The position numbers and the translations under genes were made by a program. 64,000 bases of DNA from assembly GCA_020002185.1 (NCBI GenBank), contig CM034541.1, positions 28,391,328 through 28,455,327 on the forward strand, given 5' to 3'. The notes under the pieces are model-generated. The model was not told the DNA's origin. It did not search any database and worked only from the letters and a program-made list of their open reading frames with translations. This document shows, in pieces, positions 24,300 through 36,905 of the stretch (positions are counted from its first letter, which is position 1; each line of letters begins with the position of its first letter). The DNA is from Paraescarpia echinospica (taxonomy: Eukaryota; Annelida; Polychaeta; Sabellida; Siboglinidae).

Positions 24300-25059
24300 A
24301 GTGTCGTGCACTCAGTCATGCAAACATGCAGTTACAGATGCACTTGGGTGAAATGTTGCAGGGTATTTACCCAGATTTATACTAAACACAGCACAAGATC
24401 ATTGTGGACACGGGGCTCAATGTTAGTAATGTTGCAGTGGCAAGCCTTAAGTGCTGGAAGGAATTCATCCTGTCACCATGCTAAGTGGATGTAAGTAATA
24501 CCACTCTGGCATAAATTAAGTTTCTGCTCACAGAAAACTTTAAAATCTTCACATATATCAGTACAAAGTGAACGTCTGTTATCAAAGAACCGACATGACC
24601 TGTGTTGTGTGCCAGGAAATCTGGTCCAGGTTCAAGAATGTGAAGATGTGGCATTTGATGAATATTTATTGATTTTTTATTCAGTTGCAAAGTATTTACT
24701 TCAGTACATATTTTATATTTGAGGACTATTTGTTTGACTTTGTCACATGGTAGTGCAGTACTCTGTTGTATTTAGAGGAGCCAGGCCCCCTTGGAAATAT
24801 TTTCTTTAATTTCCCCTATTCACCTTTTGTGCCACATATTTCCAGAGAAACTAATGGGTGACAATAGGCCAGGGTGTCCTTTCACCCCATGGGTACAAAA
24901 CTGAAACATGACAATCGAGCCTCGTAGCTAGAGACGTACCTTGGTGTCATGGCACTGGTGCGACGTTGTGTACTTGTGTGATGTCGTGTCACCGCAGATG
25001 TCATGGAGTCGACACAAGGCGGCCTCTGTGAATGAGAAGATGACTGAGTTTGACTAACA
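24300..25059. other. No gene firmly recognised
   Basis: A short open frame at 24306-24494 ends at a donor-like GGAT|GTAAGTAA, but its peptide is Cys/Trp-rich without recognisable motifs and no clear acceptor precedes it. The rest is featureless. Confidence 0.45.
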
Positions 25060-25064
25060 GTTAA

Positions 25065-25668
25065 CAGGGGTAGAACTTCAGCATTTATTTTACTGGACAG
25101 CAGGACTAGTAAAGACAAAAGTTTACTAGTCTGCCAAAAGGTTTACTAGTCCTGAAAATATCAAAACAACACAAATTTAAATTGCAACAAATGCGTCAGA
25201 CGGTCCATGGTGGCCGTTTTCAGCACTTGAATGGCTCGGTGGGCAGTTGCAGTGTTTTTCCAGCTTGCGTTTTTCTGCTGGTTTTGCAACCTCAGTCAAG
25301 TATTGATACATCGTGCATAAACGTAGACTAATAAAGCAATGTAGATGTAAACCGTATTCGAAAACCGTGCATTTGAAAATGACCACCAATTGCACTCATT
25401 AGCCCTACCCCTCTACCAGATACGCTAAACCAAACAAAACTGTCATTTCAGAATTCGATGTCACACAACAGCCAATCAACAGCACTGTTTCACTTTTCAC
25501 TGTCGCCTCATTACGTAAAGAATTAGTTTGTCAATGGTACGGATGGTGGCATCATGCAACATGCTGATTTTTACTAGACAGCCGGACTAGTTGGTAGGCG
25601 GATTTACTAGTCCGCCGTAATCTTTACTAGTGTACGGTCTAGCGGACTAGTGGGTAGTTCTACCCCTG
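25065..25668. mobile_element. 604-bp inverted-repeat transposon (MITE), hAT-like ends
   Basis: Both ends read inwards CAGGGGTAGAACT (13 bp identical). Immediate flanks are GTTAA at 25060-25064 and GTTAA at 25669-25673, a candidate 5-bp target duplication. CAGGG ends resemble hAT elements, but hAT normally makes 8-bp duplications, so the superfamily is open. Subterminal regions are crowded with ACTAG(T/A) motifs, including several copies of TTTACTAGT and its complement near both ends. No transposase is encoded. Confidence 0.8.
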
Positions 25669-25673
25669 GTTAA

Positions 25674-26615
25674 CGTTGATGAAGGCATCGAGTGGATACC
25701 GAAAGCTCCGTCTGAGCAAACAAGGATTCGGAAAGGTCATTTACTACATTTCCAAATCATGAACTTAACTGAATCCTAAAGCAACTTACATACTGTTACA
25801 TCTGTATTTTATATGAACCACTGTTGAATACTTGTATCTTATTATTTTTCACCTAAATTGTCTTAGTCCATGTAGCCCACATACTGCATCGTTTACAATT
25901 AAATAACACGACAAACACTCAAACTGAGGCTTTTTGAAGCGAATTCCAAATGTACATGTACATCTGTACAAGTAAAATAAATTACATTTAACAAATTGTT
26001 TATACAGTGAAGCGGCGATGACAGAAAGCATGTGTGAAAATATGAGTTTTCTTAAATCAATTGACACATTCAATCAGCCATAGAAAGTTAAAATGTGTCA
26101 ACAGATGGATGAATTTGCTTAAAGACAGGCGACCTCAGTGTTGATGGAGAGAGGAACAAAGAGATGAATCAAAGTGTGAACTGTGAGGGAATGGATCAGT
26201 CCGTGCAAAGTGTTCAGATGTATGAGGAGGTAGAGGAAGTGCAGAAGGACATGTAGACTGCACGTAAGCAAATGACACTTATGATAAAGAAAAATGCTTG
26301 CATTCCTATACGCATACATCCGTAGACACACTTTCTATGTGTGCTGCATTCAAGTTCACTTCAATATTTGTTCGAACTGCACAAAATCTTGGCATCAGCT
26401 TGAAGACAAACATACACATTTGGCTTTCAAAGATAAATAACATGTGCACGCGTGCACGCATGCACGCATGCACATGCACACATGGGATGTACGAACATGC
26501 ATCCATTCAAGCAAGTGGCACACATGCACGCACTCAAACCTTTCCCATCTCAAACATGTACACGACTGTATCAACACAAGTTGCATAAAAGCACACACAT
26601 GTTGTGCGTCAGGAG
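25674..26615. other. No gene recognised
   Basis: Unique sequence with a short GCACGCATGCACGCATGCAC run near 26445-26475 (alternating purine/pyrimidine). Open frames of 60-96 codons lack features and overlap each other on both strands. Confidence 0.55.
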
Positions 26616-26617
26616 AC

Positions 26618-27312
26618 AGACATGACTAGATGACAGACATGACGAGATGCCGACAGACATGACGAGATGCTGACAGACATGACGAGATGCCGACAGACAT
26701 GAGGAGGTGCTGACAGACATGACGAGATGCTGACAGACATGACGAGATGCTGACAGACATGACGAGATGCTGACAGACATGACGAGGTGCCAACAGACAT
26801 GACGAGATGCTGACAGACATGAGGAGGTGCTGACAGACATGACGAGATGCTGACAGACATGACGAGATGCCGACAGACATGACGAGATGCTGACAGACAT
26901 GACGAGATGCCGACAGACATGAGGAGGTGCTGACAGACATGACGAGATGCTGACAGACATGACGAGGTGCCAACAGACATGACGAGATGCTGACAGACAT
27001 GAGGAGGTGCTGACAGACATGACGAGATGCTGACAGACATGACGAGATGCCGACAGACATGACGAGATGCTGACAGACATGACGAGATGCCGACAGACAT
27101 GAGGAGGTGCTGACAGACATGACGAGATGCTGACAGACATGACGAGGTGCCAACAGACATGACGAGATGCTGACAGACATGAGGAGGTGCTGACAGACAT
27201 GACGAGATGCTGACAGACATGACGAGATGCCGACAGACATGACGAGATGCTGACAGACATGACGAGATGCTGACAGACAAGACGAGATGCTGACAGACAT
27301 GACGAGATAAAC
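26618..27312 (+). repeat. 20-bp tandem array, about 34 units, 180-bp higher-order period
   Basis: The unit is TGACAGACATGACGAGATGC with GAGGAGGTGC, GACGAGGTGC and leading C (CGACAGACAT) variants. The ordered set beginning GAGGAGGTGC at 26821 recurs at 27001 and 27181, so nine-unit (180-bp) blocks are repeated three times. The minus strand is open in all three frames for over 220 codons (CLSASRHV-type repeats), an artefact of stop-free composition. Confidence 0.96.
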
Positions 27313-27334
27313 CACACATGACCAGCTCTACATT

Positions 27335-27945
27335 GCTATCACTCTTTGTCTGTCTGTCTGTGCATCACTCTGTCTGTCTGTCCATATACTGTTTGTCTGT
27401 CCATCAGTCTGTCTATTTCACTGTAAATCAGTCTGTCTGTCTGTCCATGAGTCTGGCTGTGCATTGGTCTGCCTGTCTGTCTGTCCATCAGTCTGCCTGT
27501 CTGTCTGTCCATCAGTCTGCCTGTCTGTCTGTCCATCAGTCTGTCCATTTGTATGTCTGTCTGTCCATCTGACATTCTGTCTGTCTGTACATCAGTCTAT
27601 CTGTCCATCTGTGTTCTGTCTGTCTGTCCATATGTATGTCTGTCTGTCCATCTGTTTGTCCATATGTCTATCTGTCCATTTGTCTGTCTGTTCTTCAGTC
27701 TGTCTGTCTGTCCATTTGTCTGTCTGTCTGTCCATCAGACTGTCTGTCCGTCTGTCCATCTGTGTGTCAGTCTGTTCATCTGTCTGGCTGTCTGTCTGTC
27801 CATCAGTCTGTTTGTTCATGTGTCTGTCTGTCCATTTTTCTATCTGTCCATTTGTGTGCCGGTCTGTTCATCAGTCTGTCCATCTGTGTGTTGGTCTGTT
27901 CATCTGCCTGTCTGTCTGTTCATCAGTCTCTCTCTCTTCCCTTTC
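27335..27945 (+). repeat. TCTG/TGTC-rich repeat with CCATC spacers
   Basis: About 600 bp of TGTCTGTCTGTCCATCAGTC-like repeats with irregular spacing. Long open frames on both strands translate to Cys/Leu/Ser/Val repeats or Asp/Arg/Gln/Thr repeats and are not credible genes. It begins about 25 bp after the 20-bp array. Confidence 0.92.
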
Positions 27946-29040
27946 TTGTATCTCTCTTCCTTACGATATCACTCCCTCTCTCTTGTAATGTTTTTCTATC
28001 CCTCTCCTTCCCTCCCTCCATCCCAAACTTCCTCACTCCCTATCTCCCTCTCTCGTATCATCAATTTTAGGACAGAACCGGTTTAAAGAGGTCCAAACTA
28101 AAACCACGTCTTCTGCCACCAGGTCAGTGTTAATTGTCCATCCTGCTCTCTTCCCGCCTTCCCCCTTTCTCCCTGCTCCCCTCTGGAAGAGTCAACATTC
28201 TGGCCCTTCTGTGGGCTAACCTCAGAACAATTTCATCTCACACACATCCCCTTACTGAATGAAGCCATGTTGACAGATCTAATTACATTGTCCATGTTCT
28301 TGGGTGCCGGGGCCTCTAACTCCAGAGCAGGCAGTGAACTTGAAGAACAATATTTCTAACAAGAAACATGCTTGAATAAACAAACCAAACTCAATGTCAA
28401 TAGCACAGAATCCTAGAAATGTCACCCCTGAAAGCAGAATGTTTAAATTGGATTTTCTTAAAATTACAATTAAAAGCTGTCTTTATACACGCAACACTTG
28501 TTTACCTCTTGAAATACATGTACCGAGTACAGTAGCAACAACAATACTATAATTATTTCCTTTCCTTTCACATTATGATATCTTACAAGTGAACCCCAAG
28601 ATCATGGTAAATGTCTAAATATTTTGTGTTTCCATAAACATTGCAGCATTCCCTGGACTTTACGCAGCGTGGGAAGTGAAAATCTAATGACTAAGTATGC
28701 CAGAATGTTGGTGGCACTGCAACACTTAACCAAATGTTTATTGAATGCTCATAACTAGTACATTCTCGAAGTCATCGTGATGTCACGGACATGAAATCAA
28801 GAACTAGTGAAGTTTGCATGTCTAAATCCTATGCAAAGTATCCTGGCTGCGCCACAATCGGAAGATTTGTGTACTGAATACTTCAAGCCAACAGTGTTCG
28901 GAACCATTATAGAACACCGACAATGACTTGATTATAGGTAAATTTATAGGTGTTCTATGAATTGTATGACCTGATGGTTTTTTCCATTAATGGCTTAACA
29001 AAATCTGTCTATACTTACATACTGTAACTGTAACATCTGA
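27946..29040. other. No gene recognised; CT-rich then AT-rich
   Basis: Pyrimidine-rich sequence to about 28200, then ordinary AT-rich DNA. No exon or transposon ends were recognised. Confidence 0.55.
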
Positions 29041-29044
29041 CTGA

Positions 29045-29535
29045 AGTCTTCTTACATGGTCCAATATCATACAGTCCTATCTCATAAGGTATTATCTCAC
29101 ACGGTCCTATCTCACATGGTCTTATTTCACATGGTCCTATCACGAACAATCCTATTTTGCATGGTCCAATATCACCTGGCTGTATCTGACATGGTCCAAT
29201 GTCACACAATCCTACCTTGTGTGGTCTAATCTTGCATGGTCCTACATGGCACAGTCCTATCACAAGTATTCCTATCTTGCATGGTCCTATTTCACATAGT
29301 CCTCTGTAACCTGTTCCTAACTCACACAGTGTTATCTCGTACAGTCCAATCTCACATGGTCCAACCGGGCAGTCCTATCTCACATGGTCCTATTTCATAT
29401 GGTTCAACCGGGCTGTCCTATCTCGCATGGTCCTATTTGACATGGTCCAACCGGGCAGTCCTATCTCACATGGTCCTATCTCACAAATCCTCTTGCTTTG
29501 TCCAGTCTCACACAGTCTCATCTAGCAAGGTCCTA
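29045..29535 (+). repeat. ~15-bp degenerate repeat (TGGTCCTATCTCACA)
   Basis: About 30 imperfect units of a TGGTCCTATCTCACA-like sequence. Towards 29340-29470 it becomes a ~60-bp composite containing CCAACCGGGC(A/T)GTCCTATCT, present three times. Its frames are open on the minus strand as a GPCEIGPCEIG-type repeat; I see no reason to call it a gene. Confidence 0.85.
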
Positions 29536-29634
29536 TCAGCAGACCGCTGGAGATATGACGGATCGACTGGGCAGTCCGTGGCTCGAGTGAGACAACCACT
29601 GGGTCTACGGCTCTGATACGATCAACTAGCCACC

Positions 29635-29940
29635 TGTAGGCCCTTAGGCCAGGCAAACAATCCTGCTTCTCAACCCCTAGGCCAGACAAACAATCCCGCT
29701 TCTCATCCCCTAGGCCAGACAAACAATCCCGCTTCTCATCCCATAGGCCAGACAAACAATTCTGCTTCTCATCCCCTAGGCTAGACAAACAACTATGCTT
29801 CTCATCCACTAAGCCAGGCAAACAATCACACTTCTCATCCCCTAGGCCAGACAAACAATCACATTTCCCATCCCCTAGGCTAGACGAACAACCACACTTC
29901 TCATCCCCTAGGCCAGACAAACAATCCTGCTTCTTGTCCT
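29635..29940 (+). repeat. 33-bp tandem array, about 9 units
   Basis: The unit is AGGCCAGACAAACAATCCCG followed by CTTCTCATCCCCT. As 33 is a multiple of 3, the minus strand gives an open 11-residue repeat (CLSGLGDEKRD), which is an array artefact. Confidence 0.93.
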
Positions 29941-30120
29941 AGCATCCAAGAATGTCTTAATTGACTGATCCTTTTCACAGGCGGACATTAACTCCCCACC
30001 ACCATCCCACCACCATCCCACCACCATCTCACCACCCATTTTTAATACCTCGTAAATAAATGTGTTTATCTTTATGACAATAACTAATTGAGTAGATTGT
30101 ATATATATATATATATATAC

Positions 30121-30750
30121 ATATTGGACTATGGAAACGTGCTGCGGCAAGGTTTGCCTCATGTACTAATTGAACGATTGCAGCATATACAGAACTGCGC
30201 TGCTTGCCTAATCACCAGGACATGCAAGTGCGTACACATAACGCCAGTGTTACGTGAACTACGTTGGCTGCCAGTGAAATACTGGCTCCGCTTTAAGGTC
30301 AACACCTGTACGTATAAAATTGCTCAAAGGATTGGCACTGGCATACACGAGAGACATTGTGCAGAAACATCAACCGATTCGTACCTTGAGATCAACGGAG
30401 AAGTCACTTCTCGTCCTACCTGTCTACGGACTGTAACTTATGGTGAACGTTGTTTCATCCGTCACGCGGCCATACTGTGGAACGACTTGCCTGAGAACAT
30501 TAAACAACTAAACACTCTCAGCTCTTTCAAGAGACACTTAAAACACATCTCTTTAAGCTGGTGTACGACTGACGTGATCAAGTCACGCTCTCGTTTTAAT
30601 GACATTGCTATATATACTAATGATTTATCCGTAATGTTTTATTCATGTGTATATTATAAGTATTTTATAATGTTTAAATCAGCTCTTTTGCACTATTTAA
30701 AAAAAAATCTATATTTTATAGTTTTATTTAACTTATGCACCTTTAAATAA
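30121..30750 (+). pseudogene. LINE reverse transcriptase C-terminal region (fragment)
   Basis: An open frame of about 200 codons on the plus strand encodes the C-terminal part of an L2/CR1 reverse transcriptase. It begins near LDYGNVLRQGLPHVLIERLQ, followed by HIQNCAACLITRTCK, ITPVLRELRWLPV, YGERCFIRHAAILWNDLPEN and SFKRHLKHISL. These match the conserved end of the family (normally LDYCN, LQ-VQNAAARL, HWLPV, LWN-LP, FK--LK-HLF). The catalytic palm (FADD box) lies upstream and is absent, so it is dead by truncation, although the surviving frame is unbroken. Sequence after about 30560 looks like 3' end rather than protein. Confidence 0.88.
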
Positions 30751-30820
30751 AGCGCCCGAGAGCATTTTATCTCAAGTGGATTCAGGCGCTATATAAATTC
30801 CGATATTATTATTATATATG
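30121..30820 (+). mobile_element. L2/CR1-like LINE, 3' fragment
   Basis: A 5'-truncated LINE on the plus strand that starts just after a (TA)n run and ends in GGCGCTATATAAATTCCG and (ATT)n at about 30785-30820. That ending (GCGCTATATAAAT plus ATT repeats) is standard for L2/CR1 elements. It carries the C-terminal end of ORF2. The SINE-like repeats at 75-235 and 2505-2715 have a similar tail and may have used a related LINE for mobility; that link is inference. Confidence 0.88.
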
Positions 30821-30956
30821 TATATATACATACGAGAAAATACTCATTCTCTCAGAAGACACCAACGACTGGAAGAGATTACATACTGATTGTGTTAATG
30901 TAAGCACCGTATTGACTCTGTATTAAGACACTGTGTTTTCAGACATTTTTTTACTT

Positions 30957-33170
30957 GTCTGAATATATACAGTACATAGTGACTGCATGTTACCTGTTTA
31001 TGTACATACAGTACGCAGTGACTGCATGTTACCTGTCTATGTACATACAGTACGCAGTGATTGCATGTTACCTGTCTATGTACATACAGAACGCAGTGAC
31101 TGCATGTTACCTGTCTATGTACATACAGTACGCAGTGACTGCATGTTACCTGTCTATGTACATACAGTACGCAGTGACTGCATGTTACCTGTCTGTGTAC
31201 ATACAGTACGCAGTGACTGCATGTTACCTGTCTGTGTACATACAGTACGCAGTGACTGCATGTTACCTGTCTGTGTACATACAGTATGCAGTGACTGCAT
31301 GTTACCTGTCTGTGTACATACAGTACGCAGTGACTGCATGTTACCTGTCTGTGTACATACAGTACGCAGTGACTGCATGTTACCTGTCTATGTACATACA
31401 GTACGCAGTGACTGCATGTTACCTGTCTGTGTACATACAGTACATAGTGACTGCATGTTACCTGTCTATGTACATACAGTACGCAGTGACTGCATGTTAT
31501 CTGTCTATGTACATACAGTACGCAGTGACTGCATGTTACCTGTCTGTGTACATACAGTACGCAGTGACTGCATGTTACCTGTCTATGTACATACAGTACG
31601 CAGTGACTGCATGTTACCTGTCTGTGTACATACAGTACGCAGTGACTGCATGTTACCTGTCTATGTACATACAGTACGCAGTGACTGCATGTTACCTGTC
31701 TGTGTACATACAGTACGCAGTGACTGCATGTTACCTGTCTGTGTACATACAGTACGCAGTGACTGCATGTTACCTGTCTATGTACATACAGTACGCAGTG
31801 ACTGCATGTTACCTGTCTGTGTACATACAGTACGCAGTGACTGCATGTTACCTGTCTGTGTACATACAGTACGCAGTGACTGCATGTTACCTGTCTGTGT
31901 ACATACAGTACGCAGTGACTGCATGTTACCTGTCTGTGTACATACAGTACGCAGTGACTGCATGTTACCTGTCTGTGTACATACAGTATGCAGTGACTGC
32001 ATGTTACCTGTCTGTGTACATACAGTACGCAGTGACTGCATGTTACCTGTCTGTGTACATACAGTACGCAGTGACTGCATGTTACCTGTCTATGTACATA
32101 CAGTACGCAGTGACTGCATGTTACCTGTCTGTGTACATACAGTACGCAGTGACTGCATGTTACCTGTCTGTGTACATACAGTACGCAGTGACTGCATGTT
32201 ACCTGTCTGTGTACATACAGTACGCAGTGACTGCATGTTACCTGTCTGTGTACATACAGTACGCAGTGACTGCATGTTACCTGTCTGTGTACATACAGTA
32301 CGCAGTGACTGCATGTTACCTGTCTGTGTACATACAGTACGCAGTGACTGCATGTTACCTGTCTGTGTACATACAGTACGCAGTGACTACATGTTACCTG
32401 TCTGTGTACATACAGTACGCAGTGACTGCATGTTACCTGTCTGTGTACATACAGTACGCAGTGACTGCATGTTACCTATCTATGTACATACAGTACGCAG
32501 TGACTGCATGTTACCTGTCTGTGTACATACAGTACATAGTGACTGCATGTTACCTGTCTATGTACATACAGTACGCAGTGACTGCATGTTATCTGTCTAT
32601 GTACATACAGTGACTGCGTGTTACCTGTCTGTGTACATACAGTACGCAGTGACTGCATGTTACCTGTCTGTGTACATACAGTACGCAGTGACTGCATGTT
32701 ACCTGTCTGTGTACATACAGTACGCAGTGACTGCATGTTACCTGTCTGTGTACATACAGTACGCAGTGACTGCATGTTACCTGTCTGTGTACATACAGTA
32801 CGCAGTGACTACATGTTACCTGTCTGTGTACATACAGTACGCAGTGACTGCATGTTACCTGTCTGTGTACATACAGTACGCAGTGACTACATGTTACCTG
32901 TCTGAGTACATACAGTATGCAGTGACTGCATGTTACCTGTCTGTGTACATACAGTGTGACATACCTGTCAGTACATACGCAGTGACTGCATGTTACCTGT
33001 ACATACAGTATGCAGTGACTGCATGTTACCTGTTTATGTACATACAGTATGCAGTGACTGCATGTTACCTGTCTATGTACATACAGTATGCAGTGACTGC
33101 ATGTTACCTGTTTATGTACATACAGTATGCAGTGACTGCATGTTACTCGTCTATGTACATTTAGTACATA
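30957..33170 (+). repeat. 39-bp tandem array, about 56 units
   Basis: The unit is GTGACTGCATGTTACCTGTC followed by TGTGTACATACAGTACGCA. 39 is a multiple of 3 and the unit has no stop in two plus frames and one minus frame, so frames of 552 and 725 codons arise (CYLSVYIQYAVTA or MLPVCVHTVRSDC repeats). Local blocks repeat (the CATAGTGACTG variant at about 31442 and 32531 is followed by the same variants). There is a frame change near 32605 from a deleted segment, and irregular units near 32950-33000. No signal sequence, start context or unique flanking protein supports a gene. Confidence 0.96.
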
Positions 33171-34685
33171 ATGTCTGCATGTTTTCAGACACCAACAATA
33201 ATTGTTTTGTGGTGTATGTTTTTAGGTAGCTGAGAACTGAATTCTTTTTTAGTTGTTACCATAGTTGTTATTATACATAAATAGTTGTTCCCATTCCATA
33301 GGCATTGATTTCATGTCTGGCCCAAGGCCACATACAGAGTGGTCTAAAGCCACACACAGAGCGGCCTAAGGCCACACACATAGACCAAGCAGGCACACCA
33401 TTTAAATATTTGTTAACTTTGTATTGAATTGTAAATTTGTGCTGACTTTGTGGTCCGTGCTGAGATTTCCCCGATCGCTGTAACTGACGCAGTAAAACGA
33501 AGCCAATTAGAAGTAGCTGACAACTTGCATAAAGTCACAGTACGGATGGGAAAATGCTGCTAAACTTAGATGAGCCTCATTATTTTGGGTTAGGAGACGT
33601 CTCCTTAAACCACCAGAGGGCACTAGCGTATTCACTCGCATTTTCCCACGAGACGATTAGGAAAATATTGACTTATCGTCATATTTCCTTATACACAAAA
33701 ACTAACATGATAATAAGGACGATTGCGTTGCAGTTATTAGGTTTATAATGACAACTGAACTGTTGTGTGTTACATCCTAAATATATTTACCTTTTATTTG
33801 ATAACAAGAGTATGAATGTTTTCCTAAGTATGCATGTATGTGCATAACTAACAGAATAGTATACAGAGTCAGTATCTCCATTTAAGACATCCTAATCATA
33901 ACACTCAATAAATATATATTTAACAAATTTATAAAATAAATTATAGTAGTTTTTACACAACACATGTCTGTTGTACAAGAGATCAAGATCCATGGATGAA
34001 AGAAAGGACGTGTCATGCTCTACTGAAGTAAATACCGGATGTTATTCACTGAGATATGCCTCATTTAACAACTCAAAGCTAATCTGCAGTAAAATAGTTC
34101 CTACTGCTATAAGTTTCTAGGAGGCTGCAGATTACGACTGGGATAGGCTCGAGATGTCTGCAGGACACATAGGGTGAAGGTCACAGGACTCACAGGGTAA
34201 AGGTTATGGAGGTTGGGTGAATAGACTCGCAGCTGCCCAAATGTTTTTGGCTAAATTCTACCAGGTATGCCATGCTACGTAAACAGGTCTGCTGGTTGCT
34301 GTGTAATGAGATGTAGGTCTCATGTGCTGTGATCAGGCTGTAACCAGAACTTTTTCTTGTACACAGTTTTCTAGGAAGCTGCTATATAATAGCATATATA
34401 TAAATTATCATTAAATTAGATTATTATAGTTATATTAATTATTGTATTACTGATGTAATCTCATTTAATAACATTTTTTAGTGGCTGCTGTCTTTTCCCT
34501 GAAGTTTGGGGTATTGTTAAATTAGTCTCCAATCCTTGTTTTTCGTTACCCTCCATCTTCTGTCTTTGATCCCTGTTTCACTTCACCTCGAACCTTGCTC
34601 TTCCTTCCCATTTCCATCTTCAAACCTTTCTTCCCACAATCCTCCCATCTCTAGACGAAGGCACACAGCCAGTGGCCAGGAGACA
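33171..34685. other. No gene recognised
   Basis: Unique AT-rich sequence. A short triple repeat of AAGGCCACACACAGAG-like units lies at 33325-33382. Confidence 0.6.
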
Positions 34686-34689
34686 ACTG

Positions 34690-35050
34690 ACTTATTGAGA
34701 GCTTATGGTTTCTGCAACTGCAGAAATATGCATCCCACCCTTTTGAGATATTTGTCAACTACAGTTGTTGACAACATTCATGCTGCTAGTGTCAACACAA
34801 TCAGCAGATGATTCGTCCCATTGACTTAGAGTCCTTTGTGAGAATCAAGATTTAACAAGATGGCCGTCCAAAGTGAAAATTTCATATAACAATTGGACAA
34901 GGACACTTTTTGCAAAGATTATTCATCTACATATCATGCACCCTTCTAAAATATTTGTCAATTTTAGTTTTTATAAATATTCACATTGCTTGCATTAACA
35001 CAATTAGCAGACGATTTGTTTTGTTCATTCATCTTCCTATGAGAATGATG
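34690..35050 (+). repeat. Dispersed repeat family P, two copies in tandem
   Basis: One partial copy (34715-34850: CACCCTTTTGAGATATTTGT, GCTGCTAGTG, AATCAGCAGATGATTCGT) is followed at once by a fuller copy (34855-35050: CACCCTTCTAAAATATTTGT, CATTGCTTGCATT, AATTAGCAGACGATTTGT). Relatives lie at 3140-3375 and 8505-8695. The side-by-side copies suggest the element is partly tandem or was duplicated locally. Confidence 0.55.
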
Positions 35051-36470
35051 ACGCAGTGCCGGCCTATGCAATCATAAAATGAGGAAGATCTATGGGACAT
35101 CGACGGAGCTGATGTAGTGTTTGCTCACAGGCTCAGTTGATCTACATGCGATTTATATACATGTTATTTCACAAAATAGATAAGACCCTGGCGTTTAGTT
35201 GTGTGTTCTAGTTTATGTGCTAGAGTTATTTAATGATGAGAACACACATCGCATGTCTTACCTCGGATGTGTGTGGTTTCAGTTTTAATTAGCTGCTAAG
35301 TGGACAATGCATGTATTGAAACGCTGTTAGACAACACTTATATTGTGAATGGTTTTCTTGACAAAACAATCTTAGTTTACAGCTGTTATTTGTTTATGAA
35401 AAGAATATATAATATCATTATTATATAATTATTATATTATATAATAATGTAATACATTATGGAACAATTTAACAACGTATTCACAGGAAGTGTTTGTTTC
35501 TAATTTGTAACATGAACATGGCTGAAAAATGTGTCCACTATGAAAAGGTTGTATGAGATAATCCGTCAGTCAGCCTCCATAATTCAACCAATATCTTTGT
35601 TGAAGACAGGTGTAAGGTACGATAAGTGTCCAGTTTGTTTGTTTGTCTGGCAGAGTCAGTGGTCATTATTGCATATTTTTTACTAATTCCTTAGAATGGT
35701 AGAACAAATTATCAAATGAGGAATAATAGGTGACATTGAGTTTATAAAAGCCACATCCATATATACATGTGTGTAGGTAGTGCTGTATGTAAAAAGTGTT
35801 TCAATAATTCCACAAATAAAGCAAATTTAAATATTAGAATATATTAATTCAGACATTAGAGCTGTAAGCGCAAGTAGATTAAAGCAATTTGGCATAAATG
35901 TCAAAATAAATAAAATATAAATCAACTAAAACAAATTAGTTGATTTACCAAAAAATTATAAATAAATCATCAATCAAGAAGGTAACAAGTATTTGACTGA
36001 ATAATATATATATATATATACACACACACATACATCAACACATATAATTATATACCCACACACTGTATTCATTTTGTTAAATGTACATGCCCTAATTAGA
36101 ATGCACACCCCATTTAGCAGTAGTGACACGGTGACATCAATCTCCAATGTCAACCTTCACTGTACAATCCATCGTTGTCATGAAATTTCTACCAATGTCA
36201 CACTAGATTCATTCAATGATCAGTGATGAAAAAGATCACAAGGACCACCTAACTGATCAGACTTTACCGTGTTCTGGTGTACTTTTGCTCTTATGTGGGT
36301 GTATAAATCGCTTGCCAGTCACGTCTGCTGAGATGGCTGTACTCGGGAACCCCAGAAAATGGGTGTACACCTCATTTAAAAATGTGCTTTAAAATAAAAT
36401 AAGACAAAAGAAACATCAATGAGTTTTGCTAACATGATGCTACAGTGACTTAAAGGGAGCGGAATGAGAA
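35051..36470. other. No gene recognised; AT-rich with TA/CA microsatellite
   Basis: Contains an ATTATATAAT-type palindromic cluster near 35415-35455 and a (TA)n(CA)n microsatellite at about 36003-36030. Otherwise featureless. Confidence 0.6.
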
Positions 36471-36905
36471 ACAGTGGGTGTTTACAGTGGCCTTGAGAGA
36501 GTCAAGAGATGTTTGTGATGTTACGGCGCAAGGCAATCACGAGCCTGTCTCCCTGGACTCTCTATGCACATGGCTGGAGGGTCACAGTGGGGGAAGACAG
36601 GGCAGCCCTTTCCTGGGAAATCTCACAAACTACTCCTCAGTTCATGTCTCACTGGTGTCTACCAATATTTGATTCTTGGACCCCCCCTTGTAAGTATGCA
36701 CACCCCCTAAGATAGGATGTCACTGCCAGGTGAGAGTGGACTGGGAGCCACAACTTACCCTGCCCCACTGCCCTAGGGTGGACAAGACACAGACTGAATG
36801 CTGCCAATTAAAGGGGCTAATTTAGGCAGTCATTGTGTGACAATCCACAACCATGAGCACAGATGACACACCAGATATGTTTGATATGTTTACAAAAGAG
36901 TTGTA
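36471..36905. other. Exon-like open sequence with a donor consensus, uncertain
   Basis: Two overlapping plus-strand frames are open from about 36478 to 36715. A strong donor consensus CTT|GTAAGTATG lies at about 36690, and candidate acceptor AGs occur near 36472 and 36484. The first frame (including EPVSLDSLCTWLEGHSGG) stops before the donor; the second has a stop just upstream of its first ATG. So no clean acceptor-frame-donor combination exists, and I do not call an exon. Confidence 0.3.

Noticed and set aside
26571..27319. Three overlapping minus-strand frames of 229-248 codons (Cys/Leu/Ser/His repeats)
   Set aside because: All three registers are open because the 20-bp unit lacks stops on that strand.
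30957..33164. Open frames of 552 and 725 codons on the plus strand
   Set aside because: They are translations of a 39-bp repeat (multiple of 3, no stops) in two different plus frames, with minus-strand frames open as well. There is no unique N- or C-terminal sequence.
36478..36715. Plus-strand exon ending at CTT|GTAAGTATG
   Set aside because: The frame that is open from the candidate acceptors stops before the donor, and the frame reaching the donor has an upstream stop.
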